Positions 29,946 to 38,099 of a DNA stretch of 43,522 nucleotides are shown here, piece after piece. Every line of letters starts with the position of its first letter. The first letter of the stretch is position 1. The translations under genes were made by a program, and so were the position numbers. The notes beneath the pieces are model-generated. The model worked only from the letters and a program-made list of their open reading frames with translations, was not told the DNA's origin and did no database searches. Source of the DNA: a virus; IMG/VR virus record IMGVR_UViG_3300038701_000859, positions 1 to 43,522 of that record. The stretch is one strand, 5' to 3'.

Positions 29946-30929
29946 ATGGCTACTAGTACCTCAAAATTGGGCTTAACTAAGCCTGCTCTGACTGACAACG
30001 TTGATGTCACGGTTTTAAATACAAACTTTGATGAGATTGATACTGCTGCCGGTTTTTCGATTGTGACGTCTGCTACCCGCCCGGCTTCGCCTTGGGCTGG
30101 GCAGATCATTTATGAGACGGACACTGAGTCGTCGTTTGTGTGGGATGGGTCTGCTTGGCAGGGTGTTGGTGGTGGTGGGTCGATTGAGATTGCGGCTACT
30201 GCGCCTTCTTCGCCAAATAGTGGTGACCTGTGGTGGGATTCTGATAATGGGAATCTTTACATTTATTATGATGATGGGGATTCGCAGCAGTGGGTGGCGG
30301 CTAATGGCCCGCAAGTGTTTGTGGGAACGTCTGCTCCTGCGGGGTATCAGGGTCAGTTGTGGTTTGATTCGACTGAGGGTAAGACGTATGTTTATTATGA
30401 TGATGGTTCGTCGGCTCAGTGGGTGTCGGCTATTGGTGGGTCTACTGCGGGGTCGATTATTGCGGTTAAGGATGTGTTGAAGACTGATACTTTTTCTGCG
30501 TCGGTTGCTGCGGGTGGGAATGTTGCGGTGACGGATTTGAGCATTACGCATGAGGTTGCGAATGCTAGTAATAAGTTGATTATTACCGCGGTGTTTGGAG
30601 TTGCTGGCGATAGCGGCCAGGCGGGGAAAGTTGGGATTGGGGTGCATGACGGTTCTTCGTTGATTGGGGTTGGTGATTCTGCGGGTTCTCGAACGCAAGT
30701 TTCAGCAGGGGGTGTTGTGGATATTGCTGGAACTGCTGAAACTGTTGCAAGTCATTCGGTAACTTTTGTTTATACGCCAGGATCGGGCTCCAAAACTTAT
30801 ACGGTTCGGGCTATTAATCCTCGCTCTAGTTCGACAACTTTATACATTAACCGCAGTGAAGGCGACGTTGATACTGTCGGGTACACCCGTGGTGTTTCTT
30901 CGCTTGTTATTCAGGAGGTGGCGGTCTAA
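29946..30929 (+). CDS. Fibre or tail-tip protein with repeated beta modules, 327 aa
   Basis: The N-terminus (STSKLGLTKPALTDNVDVTVLNTNFDEID) is typical of phage fibre attachment segments. Three related modules follow: ASPWAGQIIYETDTESSFVW, SSPNSGDLWWDSDNGNLYIY and PAGYQGQLWFDSTEGKTYVY, each ending near a Trp/Gly turn. The C-terminal 150 residues are beta-rich and could bind the receptor. Start 4 bases after the upstream stop codon begins, with CTGGAG upstream. Probable receptor-binding fibre. Confidence 0.7.
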   Translation: MATSTSKLGLTKPALTDNVDVTVLNTNFDEIDTAAGFSIVTSATRPASPWAGQIIYETDTESSFVWDGSAWQGVGGGGSIEIAATAPSSPNSGDLWWDSDNGNLYIYYDDGDSQQWVAANGPQVFVGTSAPAGYQGQLWFDSTEGKTYVYYDDGSSAQWVSAIGGSTAGSIIAVKDVLKTDTFSASVAAGGNVAVTDLSITHEVANASNKLIITAVFGVAGDSGQAGKVGIGVHDGSSLIGVGDSAGSRTQVSAGGVVDIAGTAETVASHSVTFVYTPGSGSKTYTVRAINPRSSSTTLYINRSEGDVDTVGYTRGVSSLVIQEVAV

Positions 30930-31195
30930 TGGACTATGCACAAATACTTACACGCAAATACCCCGGCCAAGAGTGGACCCTTGATGGGGACAAATACTCC
31001 GGCCTCAAATGGCTTTCCAACACACCTAAACCTAAAAAGGGTGAACTTGACGCGTTGTGGCCTGAAGTACAGGCAGAGATCGCCGCTGAGGCACAGGCTC
31101 GTAGGGATGCGAAAGCTTCTGCGATTGCTAAGTTGGAAGCGTTGGGTTTGACGGTTGATGAGGTTTCTGTGGCGTTTGGTTTGGAGGCTGAATAG
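30929..31195 (+). CDS. Small fibre-associated protein (XkdW-like), 88 aa
   Basis: MDYAQILTRKYPGQEWTLDG...YSGLKWLSNTPKPKKGELDALWPEV followed by an Ala-rich helix. This matches small proteins found next to tail fibre genes in many phages (XkdW-like), perhaps chaperones or fibre connectors. Overlaps the fibre stop (TAATG) and has GGAGG upstream. Confidence 0.65.
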   Translation: MDYAQILTRKYPGQEWTLDGDKYSGLKWLSNTPKPKKGELDALWPEVQAEIAAEAQARRDAKASAIAKLEALGLTVDEVSVAFGLEAE

Positions 31196-32142
31196 TGTCC
31201 ATGATTGATTTCCCCGACAGTCCCGTCAATGGTGAAACTTTTGATTTGTGGAAGTGGAATAATACTCGCAGTGTGTGGGATTGGAACGTTGTCCCTGGGC
31301 CGGGAAACGAAGTCGAGTATGTTGTTGTCGCTGGTGGTGGTGGGTCATCGTCTACAGCCAATGCTGACGGCGCTGGTGGTGGCGGTGCTGGTGGTTACCG
31401 GTGTTCAGTTTCGGGTGAGTCTTCTGGGGGCGGTGCCTCTGCTGAGGCTCCTTTAGCACTTTTAGGGACTTACACTGTCACCGTTGGGGCTGGTGGCCCT
31501 GCTACTACCAACGGTGGCGGCAGCGCGGCCGGTAGTAACAGTGTATTATCTACGATTACGTCAACTGGTGGTGGCGGTGGAGTCTTCCAAAACGACGGGG
31601 AATCTGGCGGTTCAGGTGCTGGCGGTGCTCAAAATAGTGTCGGCGGCTCTGGTGCGGCGTCGCAAGGTTTTGATGGTGGTGATGGGAGCGGTTTTGCCTC
31701 TGCCGGTGGTGGTGGTGGGGCTAGTGAGGTTGGCGCAAACGCGCCAGCTAATACTACCGGGGGTGCTGGTGGTGACGGTGTAGCCTCGTCCATCACAGGC
31801 TCAAGTGTTACACGAGCTGGTGGTGGTGGTGGTGGTGCGGGGTCGCTTAGTGGCGGTTCAGCCACTGGCGGTGCCGGTGGTGCTGGTGGCGGTGGTGCTG
31901 GCGGTGGAAACGCTAACGGTAACTCTGGAACGGTCAACACGGGTGGCGGTGCGGGTGGCTCTGGAGCAATTCAAAGCGGCTCAAGTACGGGTGCTAACGG
32001 CGGTTCTGGTGTTGTGATCATCAAATACCCTGCATCGCGTACTATGACTCCTGGTGTGGGTCTCACATCTTCAACAACCACTATCGGTGACTTTAAAGTA
32101 ACCACGTTCACTGCCGGTTCAGACGACATCGTTTTCAGTTAG
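31195..32142 (+). CDS. Glycine-rich fibre protein 1, 315 aa
   Basis: GTG start at 31195 with GGAGG 7 bases upstream. N-terminal attachment segment (IDFPDSPVNGETFDLWKWNN), then VEYVVVAGGGG and long Gly/Ser/Ala runs such as AGGGGGGAGSLSGG, typical of polyglycine-helix receptor-binding tips of phage adhesins. The C-terminus has GSGVVIIKYPASRTMTPGVG and ends TTFTAGSDDIVFS. Its tandem neighbour has the same layout. Variation in the Gly-rich loops would retune receptor choice. Confidence 0.75.
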   Translation: MSMIDFPDSPVNGETFDLWKWNNTRSVWDWNVVPGPGNEVEYVVVAGGGGSSSTANADGAGGGGAGGYRCSVSGESSGGGASAEAPLALLGTYTVTVGAGGPATTNGGGSAAGSNSVLSTITSTGGGGGVFQNDGESGGSGAGGAQNSVGGSGAASQGFDGGDGSGFASAGGGGGASEVGANAPANTTGGAGGDGVASSITGSSVTRAGGGGGGAGSLSGGSATGGAGGAGGGGAGGGNANGNSGTVNTGGGAGGSGAIQSGSSTGANGGSGVVIIKYPASRTMTPGVGLTSSTTTIGDFKVTTFTAGSDDIVFS

Positions 32143-32152
32143 GAGACAACTG

Positions 32153-33103
32153 ATGCCCCTCGATTTTCCCAACTCGCCCACTGATGGTGACACGTTTGAC
32201 CGTTACAAGTGGAACGCTACTGACACGGTGTGGAACTTGGACCTACCCGAATATGTGCAGGTGTACGATTTTGAGTATGTGGTTGTTGCCGGAGGTGGTG
32301 GGGGCGGGGCTGATAATTCTCAAGGAACATTTTTTTCTGGCGGCGGCGGGGCTGGAGGTTACCGTTCATCAGTAATTGGAGAAAATTCTGGTGGTGGAGC
32401 GTCCGCTGAAAGTGTTGCTCGTATTGTTTCTGGTGAAGTAGCTTCTATTACAATTGGTGCTGGTGGCGCGGGAGGGGCCGCTAACACTGACGCCGATAAA
32501 GGAGATAACGGAGAGCAGTCGGTTTTTAGCTCAATTATTTCTATTGGGGGAGGTGGTGGGGGTGTCTTATCAACTGCCGGATTGCCGGGCGGTTCGGGCG
32601 GTGGTAGCGGAACCCTCACAGATGCCGCTGGCGGATCGGGAGTAGTTGGCCAGGGTTTCTCCGGTGGGGCTGGGCCAAACAATGACCCTGTTGGCGCACC
32701 CGCCGGGGGTGGTGGCGGGGCCGGGCAGGCCGGTTCGACTAGCGGAGAAGCGGGAGACGGTGTTGCTTCTTCTATTACGGGTTCTTCTGTCGCCCGCGCC
32801 GGAGGCGGCAATGGTGGAGGAAACACTACAGCTACTACGGGTGGCGGGGGTATTGGATCTTCTAGCAGCTCAGTGTCAGCGGAAAATGGGGACGCGAACA
32901 CTGGTGGCGGTGGGGGCGGTGGTGCTGGTGGTGGTGGCAACGGAAGCGCGGCGGGTAATGGTGGTTCTGGTGTGGTTATCCTCAAATACCCCGCAACCGC
33001 AACACTCGACATCGGAGCAGGACTCACCGCAACAACCACAACATCCGGCGACTTTAAAATCACAGAATTTACTGCCGGTTCAGATACAATAACAGTCATC
33101 TAA
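32153..33103 (+). CDS. Glycine-rich fibre protein 2, 316 aa (paralogue of 31195)
   Basis: The N-terminus LDFPNSPTDGDTFDRYKWNA parallels the previous gene, as do FEYVVVAGGGG, GGYRSSVIGENSGGGASAE, the GSGVVILKYPATATLDIGAG segment and the end TEFTAGSDTI. The central glycine-rich modules differ in order and length. ATG 10 bases after the preceding stop with GGAGACAAC upstream. Tandem duplication followed by divergence is likely. Confidence 0.75.
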   Translation: MPLDFPNSPTDGDTFDRYKWNATDTVWNLDLPEYVQVYDFEYVVVAGGGGGGADNSQGTFFSGGGGAGGYRSSVIGENSGGGASAESVARIVSGEVASITIGAGGAGGAANTDADKGDNGEQSVFSSIISIGGGGGGVLSTAGLPGGSGGGSGTLTDAAGGSGVVGQGFSGGAGPNNDPVGAPAGGGGGAGQAGSTSGEAGDGVASSITGSSVARAGGGNGGGNTTATTGGGGIGSSSSSVSAENGDANTGGGGGGGAGGGGNGSAAGNGGSGVVILKYPATATLDIGAGLTATTTTSGDFKITEFTAGSDTITVI

Positions 33104-33115
33104 GAAGGAAAAACA

Positions 33116-33508
33116 ATGGCTCATTACGCGTTCATAAACGACAACAACCGCGTCACCCAAGTGATCGTCGGCAGAGACGAAAACGACCTCCCAGAAGGTG
33201 TTACTTCATGGGAAGACTACTACGGTGCACGGCACAACCAACGATGCCTACGCACCTCATACAACACCCGTGCCGGTGAACACGTCGAAGGTGGTACCCC
33301 GTTTCGTGGAAACTATGCTGGCGTAAATTACACGTACGACGAAGATTTAGACGCTTTCCTGCCCCCACAACCGTACCCTTCATGGACGTTGAATGAAGCA
33401 ACGTACAGTTGGGATGCACCCGTCGCGTACCCTTCTGATGGTGGGGATTATGTGTGGAATGAGAACCGTAAAGAGTGGGAAGCCGTAGTTACTGATGAGG
33501 CTTTATAA
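33116..33508 (+). CDS. Conserved marine-phage fibre-associated protein, 130 aa
   Basis: HYAFINDNNRVTQVIVGRDE, then GTPFRGNYAGVNYTYDEDLD, FLPPQPYPSWTLNEATYSWD and APVAYPSDGGDYVWNENRKE. This sequence type is widespread in cyanophages and other aquatic phages beside fibre genes; its role there is not settled. It contains LPEG near residue 24, also present in the fibre genes at 42817 and 43344. AAGGAA site upstream. Confidence 0.8.
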   Translation: MAHYAFINDNNRVTQVIVGRDENDLPEGVTSWEDYYGARHNQRCLRTSYNTRAGEHVEGGTPFRGNYAGVNYTYDEDLDAFLPPQPYPSWTLNEATYSWDAPVAYPSDGGDYVWNENRKEWEAVVTDEAL

Positions 33509-34040
33509 TCCTTGGCCGGAACCGTATACGATCAATGCGAGGAGCCCTTGGGGCCCTCGCAAACATCCAATTACGGGTCAGCCTGGAAAAATGCATCACG
33601 GCGTGGACGTAGCTCTTCCTGTTGGCACGCCGTTGATTGCTGGTGCTGACGGAACAATTGCTCACAAAGGCGCTGGCGCATCTGGCGGGTACACTTTGCT
33701 TATTAGGCACACAGGTAATTTTCACACCGTTTACTACCATTTACAGAAACCTTCACACCTTAATGTGGGAGAACGGGTAAAAGCTGGGGAAGTGGTTGGT
33801 CTATCCGGCAATACTGGGCAATCGACAGGGCCCCACCTCCATTTTGAAGTAAGACCACGTTCACGAAGTTGGGGCCGCACCGATGATCCGGTTAAGTATT
33901 TGCAGGGCCCGTTTAGAGAACGACCTCAAAGACCCGCACGACCTTCCCGTATTGGCCGTGTTTCACCCGGCCTTGAGTCGCTCAGCAGGTCATGGATGGC
34001 GCGTGGTGCCCACGCTATTAGGAGAGGACTAGGACGATGA
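33495..34040 (+). CDS. M23-family peptidase endolysin, 181 aa
   Basis: Zinc metallopeptidase motifs: H-x3-D in KMHHGVDVALP (H34, D38), YYHL (H82) and H-x-H in GPHLHFEV (H114, H116). The domain occupies residues 15-125; the tail is basic (RPQRPARPSRIGR) and could bind the wall. There is no signal peptide, so export needs a holin, three candidates for which follow directly. LytM/lysostaphin-like enzymes cut peptidoglycan cross-bridges. It overlaps the upstream gene by 14 bases. Likely the lysis enzyme, distinct from the virion NlpC/P60 hydrolase. Confidence 0.85.
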   Translation: MRLYNPWPEPYTINARSPWGPRKHPITGQPGKMHHGVDVALPVGTPLIAGADGTIAHKGAGASGGYTLLIRHTGNFHTVYYHLQKPSHLNVGERVKAGEVVGLSGNTGQSTGPHLHFEVRPRSRSWGRTDDPVKYLQGPFRERPQRPARPSRIGRVSPGLESLSRSWMARGAHAIRRGLGR

Positions 34041-34276
34041 GTGAAACTAGTTCAACCGGAGGCGTTCGCGTATCAATGCAAACAATTTTTGAGGAAGTGC
34101 AACGCCAAGGAAAACTATTAGACAGAATCGCCAATAGTTTGCCCGACACGGAAAAGCAGGTGTCGGACCACGAACAACGTCTCCGCAAACTGGAAACCCG
34201 CATGGGTTGGCTATTTGGTGGTCTCGGGTTGCTGTCTGCCCTTGTCGGCGTGTTTTCGGTATCATTGGCACCGTGA
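34037..34276 (+). CDS. Holin-like membrane protein, 79 aa
   Basis: Cytoplasmic coiled coil (MQTIFEEVQRQGKLLDRIAN; QVSDHEQRLRKLETRMG) followed by one C-terminal membrane span (WLFGGLGLLSALVGVFSVSLA). This layout is common in small lysis-cassette proteins downstream of endolysins. AGGAGAGG upstream; overlaps the endolysin end by 4 bases. Confidence 0.7.
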   Translation: MSETSSTGGVRVSMQTIFEEVQRQGKLLDRIANSLPDTEKQVSDHEQRLRKLETRMGWLFGGLGLLSALVGVFSVSLAP

Positions 34277-34500
34277 AACCTGATGCTAACGACCGGTGGA
34301 AAGTTCGCCGGAAACTAATCTTCGGCGCAGTACTTTTTGGTGCGTTGATGATTGTTGCGGGTGCGTTTGGTTTGTTTCAAGACAGGTTTACTGGCGAATT
34401 AGTGTATTCTGGGACAGCAATTATTACTGGCGCAATTAGCGCGTATGCTGGTTTTGCAACATATGACGACAAATGGCACGGAGGTAGCCCCGATGGATGA
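34273..34500 (+). CDS. Holin-like protein with two membrane spans, 75 aa
   Basis: GTG start at 34273 overlaps the preceding stop (GTGA). Basic N-terminus (RWKVRRK), then two spans: LIFGAVLFGALMIVAGAFGL and LVYSGTAIITGAISAYAGFA, with a polar tail. Size and topology fit small phage holins. Confidence 0.7.
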   Translation: MKPDANDRWKVRRKLIFGAVLFGALMIVAGAFGLFQDRFTGELVYSGTAIITGAISAYAGFATYDDKWHGGSPDG

Positions 34501-34747
34501 GTTTTTTACGGAAAAGTTTTGGAACGCTGAGAAGCGTGCCTGGTTGTACAAAGTTGCTGTCGCTGGAGTTCCCCTGCTTGTTGCAATTGGAACCGTGACT
34601 GGTGATATGGCGCAACTGATTTTAAACGTGCTTGCTGCTTTGCTCGGTGTGGGCGCTGGTGGTATGGCGTTAACTAATGTCACTCCTGACAATGTGTTTA
34701 CTATTGCTGTGCAGGAAGAAGATCCTGACGGAGAACTCGAAGAGTAA
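34493..34747 (+). CDS. Small membrane protein of the lysis cassette, 84 aa
   Basis: Starts MDEFFTEKFWNAEKRAW, followed by two hydrophobic segments (VAVAGVPLLVAIGTV; LILNVLAALLGVGAGGMAL) and an acidic tail. GGAGG 8 bases upstream. Resembles holin-type proteins of actinobacterial phages. Last gene before a strong terminator. Which of the three small proteins is the holin cannot be told from sequence. Confidence 0.7.
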   Translation: MDEFFTEKFWNAEKRAWLYKVAVAGVPLLVAIGTVTGDMAQLILNVLAALLGVGAGGMALTNVTPDNVFTIAVQEEDPDGELEE

Positions 34748-34751
34748 AAGA

Positions 34752-34775
34752 AAAAGCCCCCAGATGGGGGCTTTT
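34752..34775. terminator. Terminator after the lysis cassette
   Basis: Perfect 10-bp stem (34752-34761 with 34766-34775), AGAT loop, TTTT included in the right arm. The left A-run makes it usable on the minus strand too. Confidence 0.9.
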
Positions 34776-34776
34776 C

Positions 34777-34854
34777 TCATTGGCAACTATCGCACATTAA
34801 GGCTTCCATTGGATCTGTAGGACAGGCGTATCCAGCGACAATTTCGTTATCCAT
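34777..34854 (-). CDS. Possible tiny Cys-containing protein, 25 aa
   Basis: Minus-strand frame starting MDNEIVAGYACPTDP and ending CDSCQ, immediately followed by the bidirectional terminator. Three Cys could bind metal. The ribosome site is weak. Low confidence; it could be chance. Confidence 0.3.
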   Translation of the reverse strand: MDNEIVAGYACPTDPMEALMCDSCQ

Positions 34855-34869
34855 ACTTTTTCTCATTTC

Positions 34870-34880
34870 TACGCTAAACT
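34870..34880 (+). promoter_or_regulatory. Candidate promoter of the exonuclease/terminase operon
   Basis: TACGCTAAACT after the lysis terminator, 16 bases before the ATG at 34896. TACGCTAA recurs at 26211, 26280 and 27632 in other non-coding regions, so it is probably a phage -10 element. Confidence 0.5.
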
Positions 34881-34895
34881 TCTCCGAGGAGAATC

Positions 34896-35624
34896 ATGAA
34901 AATACTTTTCTTAGACCTTGAAACGTCACCTAACATGGCATACGTGTGGGGCCTTTGGCAACAGAACGTGTCAATAAACCAAATGGTTAACTCGACAGAG
35001 GTGCTCTGTTTCGGTGCTCGTTGGTACGGGCAACGTAAGGTCTATTTTAAGTCAGTTCACCACGATGGTAAAGCTGAAATGCTGAAATCGATCCACGAAC
35101 TTTTGGATGAGGCCGATGCTGTCGTGGGGTGGAACAGTGCGGCGTTTGATATGAAACATTTGCGTCGTGAGTTTGTGGAGAATGACATGTTGCCTCCAAG
35201 TCCGACTAAGGATATTGATTTGTTGCGTGTTGCACGCCAACAGTTCAAATTTCCATCGAACAAGTTGGATTATGTGGCTCAGAAGCTTGGTTTTGGGGCG
35301 AAGGTGAAACATTCTGGGTTTGATTTGTGGATTGGTTGTATGGCTGGGGATGAGAAGTCGTGGCGTGAGATGAAGAAGTATCAAATTCAGGATGTGAATT
35401 TGTTGGTGGGTTTGTATGAGAAGTTTTTGCCGTGGATTAAATCGCATCCGACACATGCTTTGGAAGGCGATTCGTGTATTAATTGTGGTTCTGGGCATTT
35501 GCAGTCTCGTGGTTTGGCTAAAACAAATACAGCGGTGTATCAGCGGTATCAGTGTCAGTCTTGTGGGCGTTGGATGCGTGGTAGTAAAGCGTTGTTGACG
35601 AGTAAGATGAGGGCAGACAATTAG
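34896..35624 (+). CDS. DnaQ-like 3'-5' exonuclease with C-terminal zinc ribbon, 242 aa
   Basis: RNase H-like exonuclease: FLDLETSPN (D6, E8), VVGWNSAAFDMKHL and a late YQIQDVNLLVGLY (Asp of Exo III). The last 50 residues form a zinc ribbon (CINCGSGH...YQCQSCGRW) that may bind DNA. It has its own promoter and GAGGAG site, separate from the replication operon, and lies just before the terminase gene. A role in DNA end processing or host DNA breakdown late in infection is inferred. Confidence 0.75.
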   Translation: MKILFLDLETSPNMAYVWGLWQQNVSINQMVNSTEVLCFGARWYGQRKVYFKSVHHDGKAEMLKSIHELLDEADAVVGWNSAAFDMKHLRREFVENDMLPPSPTKDIDLLRVARQQFKFPSNKLDYVAQKLGFGAKVKHSGFDLWIGCMAGDEKSWREMKKYQIQDVNLLVGLYEKFLPWIKSHPTHALEGDSCINCGSGHLQSRGLAKTNTAVYQRYQCQSCGRWMRGSKALLTSKMRADN

Positions 35625-35633
35625 GAGGCTCGG

Positions 35634-35984
35634 ATGAGCATGTCTGAGATGGGCGGTAGCCCGTTTAGTAGTGTTTCTGACCTGTCGGATAACCCTACGG
35701 GTGGTTTTCTGCCGGATGAGAATGAGAAACCTCCTTCGCAGGTTGTTGACGATTTCCACACGTATAGCGACGTAGATGCCCGCTCAGAGTCCCAACATCA
35801 CACTTTGGGGGCTAACCCTACCCAGGCGTCTCCAGGCGACCACACGCACGATGGTGGCGACTCCGTGCTACTTCTGGAGGGGTTCACTATTACGGGTGCT
35901 CAAACGTCGGAAGCGTGGGCTCAATCAATTAATGCTATTCTTGTTCGTCTTGGCGCGATCGATAATTCAACTCCTGCACCCTGA
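35634..35984 (+). CDS. Small structural-type protein, 116 aa
   Basis: Polar N-terminus, then SQHHTLGANPTQASPGDHTHDGGDS, a His/Gly/Pro motif recurrent in phage virion proteins, and a C-terminal helix (SEAWAQSINAILVRLGAID). AGGAGG site upstream; stop overlaps the terminase ATG (TGATG). Possible head decoration or neck protein. Not a clear small terminase. Confidence 0.55.
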   Translation: MSMSEMGGSPFSSVSDLSDNPTGGFLPDENEKPPSQVVDDFHTYSDVDARSESQHHTLGANPTQASPGDHTHDGGDSVLLLEGFTITGAQTSEAWAQSINAILVRLGAIDNSTPAP

Positions 35985-37576
35985 TGGTTACTAAACAAAG
36001 ACAACCGACAGCTAATGAGTTGTTGCAGCTTGCTGTTGCCGAGTTGGATCAAAGTATCCACAAGCCCAACATTCTCAACTATGGGGAAAAAGATTACCCT
36101 GAACAGTTGAGGTTTCATAAGTCTCAAGCTCGCGGACGGTTTATTTCTGGAGGTAACCGTGGGGGAAAAACCGACGCTGAAGTCGTTGAGTCTATCTGGT
36201 GGGCAACTGATACTCACCCATATCTTGAACGACCGCCTCATTGGGGCACTGGACCAGTACAGCTCCGTTTTGTCGTCGTCGATGTAGCTAAAGGTATTGA
36301 GCAAATCATTCTGCCGAAAATGAAACGGTGGATTCCCCGTTCGTATCTTATTGATGGTGATTGGACAAAAAGTTGGGACAATACGAACTACATTCTCACG
36401 TTCGACAACGGGTCCACGATCGACTTTGTGACGTGGGGCATGGACATGATGAAGTTGGGCGGTGTCCCAAGACATGGCATCTTTTTCGATGAGGAGCCAC
36501 CTCAAAACATTTTTAACGAATCGATGATGCGTCTTATTGACTACAACGGTTTTTGGGTAATTGCGGCCACTCCGACAAAGGGTATGGGGTGGACGTTTGA
36601 TTTGTTGTGGGAGCCCGCCCAAGAAGGCAAAATTGAAGGTATCGACACTTTCACCCTGTCGGCGGAACAAAACCCGTACATTGAAGCTGACAACGATGAC
36701 ATGAATTTTTACATGATGGGTATGGATAAAGAGGAAAGGGAGATCCGTGAGAAGGGTAGTTTTGTTGCTCGTAGTGGTTTGGTATTTCCTGATTTTGGTC
36801 AAAACATTGAACGTTACATTGTAGATTTCAACCCTGGCGATGTGCCGCCAACGTGGGCAGTTTACGCTTCTGTCGACCACGGGCTTAATAACCCGACAGC
36901 GTGGTTGTGGCACGCAGTGTCACCGCAGGGTGATATTGTGACGTTTGCTGAGCATTACCAATCAAACATGGTTGTTGCGGAACACGCCAACGTGGTGAAA
37001 GAACGGGAACGTTCGTGGGGGCGCAAACCTGACGATGTGGAACGTATGGGTGACCCTGCGATGCGTCAACGTAACGGTGTGACAGGTACCAGCATTGTGC
37101 AAGAGTATGCACTCAACGAGGTGTACATCAACGTGGAGGGTATTCCCCACGATGTGATGATCGGTATTGAAAAAATGCAAGCATACCTTCGCATCCGTGG
37201 TGACAGTTATTGGGGTCCTGACCGCCCCAAATGGGTTATTTCTCGTAATTGTCCTAACTTTATTCGTGAGATGAAGAAGCTGCGGTGGGCGTCGTATGCG
37301 TCAGATAAGACGTCGTATGAGATGAACAAGCAAGAAGTGGTGCATAAGAAGGATGACCACGCTTTTGATAGTGCCCGCTATTTTGCGACGACACGCCCCG
37401 ATTTGAAACCGTATGTGGATCGGTTGGCTACCAAAGATAAGCCAACTACGCTAAGCTATGAGGAGATGTGGTTGAAACTTCGCAACGATCCTGCGGTGAC
37501 TTTTGCGGAGGACCAAGGCACAGGGGACGGACCTTTGTGGACTACGGAAAGAGATTACGGAGAGTTATATGACTAG
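35984..37576 (+). CDS. terL: Terminase large subunit, 530 aa
   Basis: ATPase: Walker A SGGNRGGKT (55-63), Walker B GIFFDEE (D169, E170), coupling motif ATPTKG (195-200). Nuclease: SVDHG (D298), RMGDPAM (D357) and KKDDHAFDSARY (about 456-466), the RNase H-like acidic set. Length is normal. It cuts concatemeric DNA and pumps it through the portal, whose gene follows two small overlapping genes later. The start overlaps the preceding stop. Confidence 0.95.
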   Translation: MVTKQRQPTANELLQLAVAELDQSIHKPNILNYGEKDYPEQLRFHKSQARGRFISGGNRGGKTDAEVVESIWWATDTHPYLERPPHWGTGPVQLRFVVVDVAKGIEQIILPKMKRWIPRSYLIDGDWTKSWDNTNYILTFDNGSTIDFVTWGMDMMKLGGVPRHGIFFDEEPPQNIFNESMMRLIDYNGFWVIAATPTKGMGWTFDLLWEPAQEGKIEGIDTFTLSAEQNPYIEADNDDMNFYMMGMDKEEREIREKGSFVARSGLVFPDFGQNIERYIVDFNPGDVPPTWAVYASVDHGLNNPTAWLWHAVSPQGDIVTFAEHYQSNMVVAEHANVVKERERSWGRKPDDVERMGDPAMRQRNGVTGTSIVQEYALNEVYINVEGIPHDVMIGIEKMQAYLRIRGDSYWGPDRPKWVISRNCPNFIREMKKLRWASYASDKTSYEMNKQEVVHKKDDHAFDSARYFATTRPDLKPYVDRLATKDKPTTLSYEEMWLKLRNDPAVTFAEDQGTGDGPLWTTERDYGELYD

Positions 37577-38099
37577 CCCGTTTAGTGTTGTACAAGCACC
37601 ACCAAGGGAACCTGGACATTGTTGGTTCACTAAAACAGCTGTAGGTCCTTTTGTGGACACTGGGGTTGACCTTAGTGTGGCTCGTATTGACCGTGGACGT
37701 ATTTACATTTCTTTTGATGCGTTGAGGGAAATGGCCCGTGTGGCAGGAATTTTGGACGAAGAAGAACCTAAAACGGTGGGGCTTCGTAAAAAGCAATGGT
37801 ATGAAGAAGGTTACAACGACGCCGTAAAGGAGTTTTCGGATGGTTCTGTCGATCGTTTTATTGAGCACATTAGCCGTAATGTTGTTGGGGCTTCTGTTGG
37901 TGCAGCAGTGGTGGCATCAGAGAGTCATCACTCGACTGCTGGAGCAGCAATCCCAGAACCTGTCGACACAGCAGGAATGGAACAACAAGTCGACGAAAAT
38001 GTTGACGGATTTGAACAGCAAGGCACAGAATCTATTGTCCTCGAAGGATCCGCTAGCCTTTCAGCAGGTCCAAGCGATGACGGAAACTTCCGACTATAG
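37569..38099 (+). CDS. Hypothetical protein, 176 aa, heavily overlapping the next gene
   Basis: ATG at 37569 overlaps the terminase stop; GGAGAG upstream. Residues 1-100 look like a folded domain (PGHCWFTKTAVGPFVDTGVD; RIDRGRIYISFDALREMARV; WYEEGYNDAVKEFSDG). From about residue 91 the frame overlaps the 37840 gene for 260 bases and becomes acidic and low in pattern (MEQQVDENVDGFEQQGTES), so the tail may be a by-product of the overlap. Unknown function. Confidence 0.6.
   Translation: MTSPFSVVQAPPREPGHCWFTKTAVGPFVDTGVDLSVARIDRGRIYISFDALREMARVAGILDEEEPKTVGLRKKQWYEEGYNDAVKEFSDGSVDRFIEHISRNVVGASVGAAVVASESHHSTAGAAIPEPVDTAGMEQQVDENVDGFEQQGTESIVLEGSASLSAGPSDDGNFRL

Noticed and set aside
32359-33099. 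246-codon proline-rich minus-strand frame
   Set aside because: Direct antisense of the glycine-rich fibre repeats; Gly codons read backwards give Pro runs.
35921-36913. 330-codon minus-strand frame opposite the terminase gene
   Set aside because: No motif, no ribosome site, fully antisense to a certain gene.
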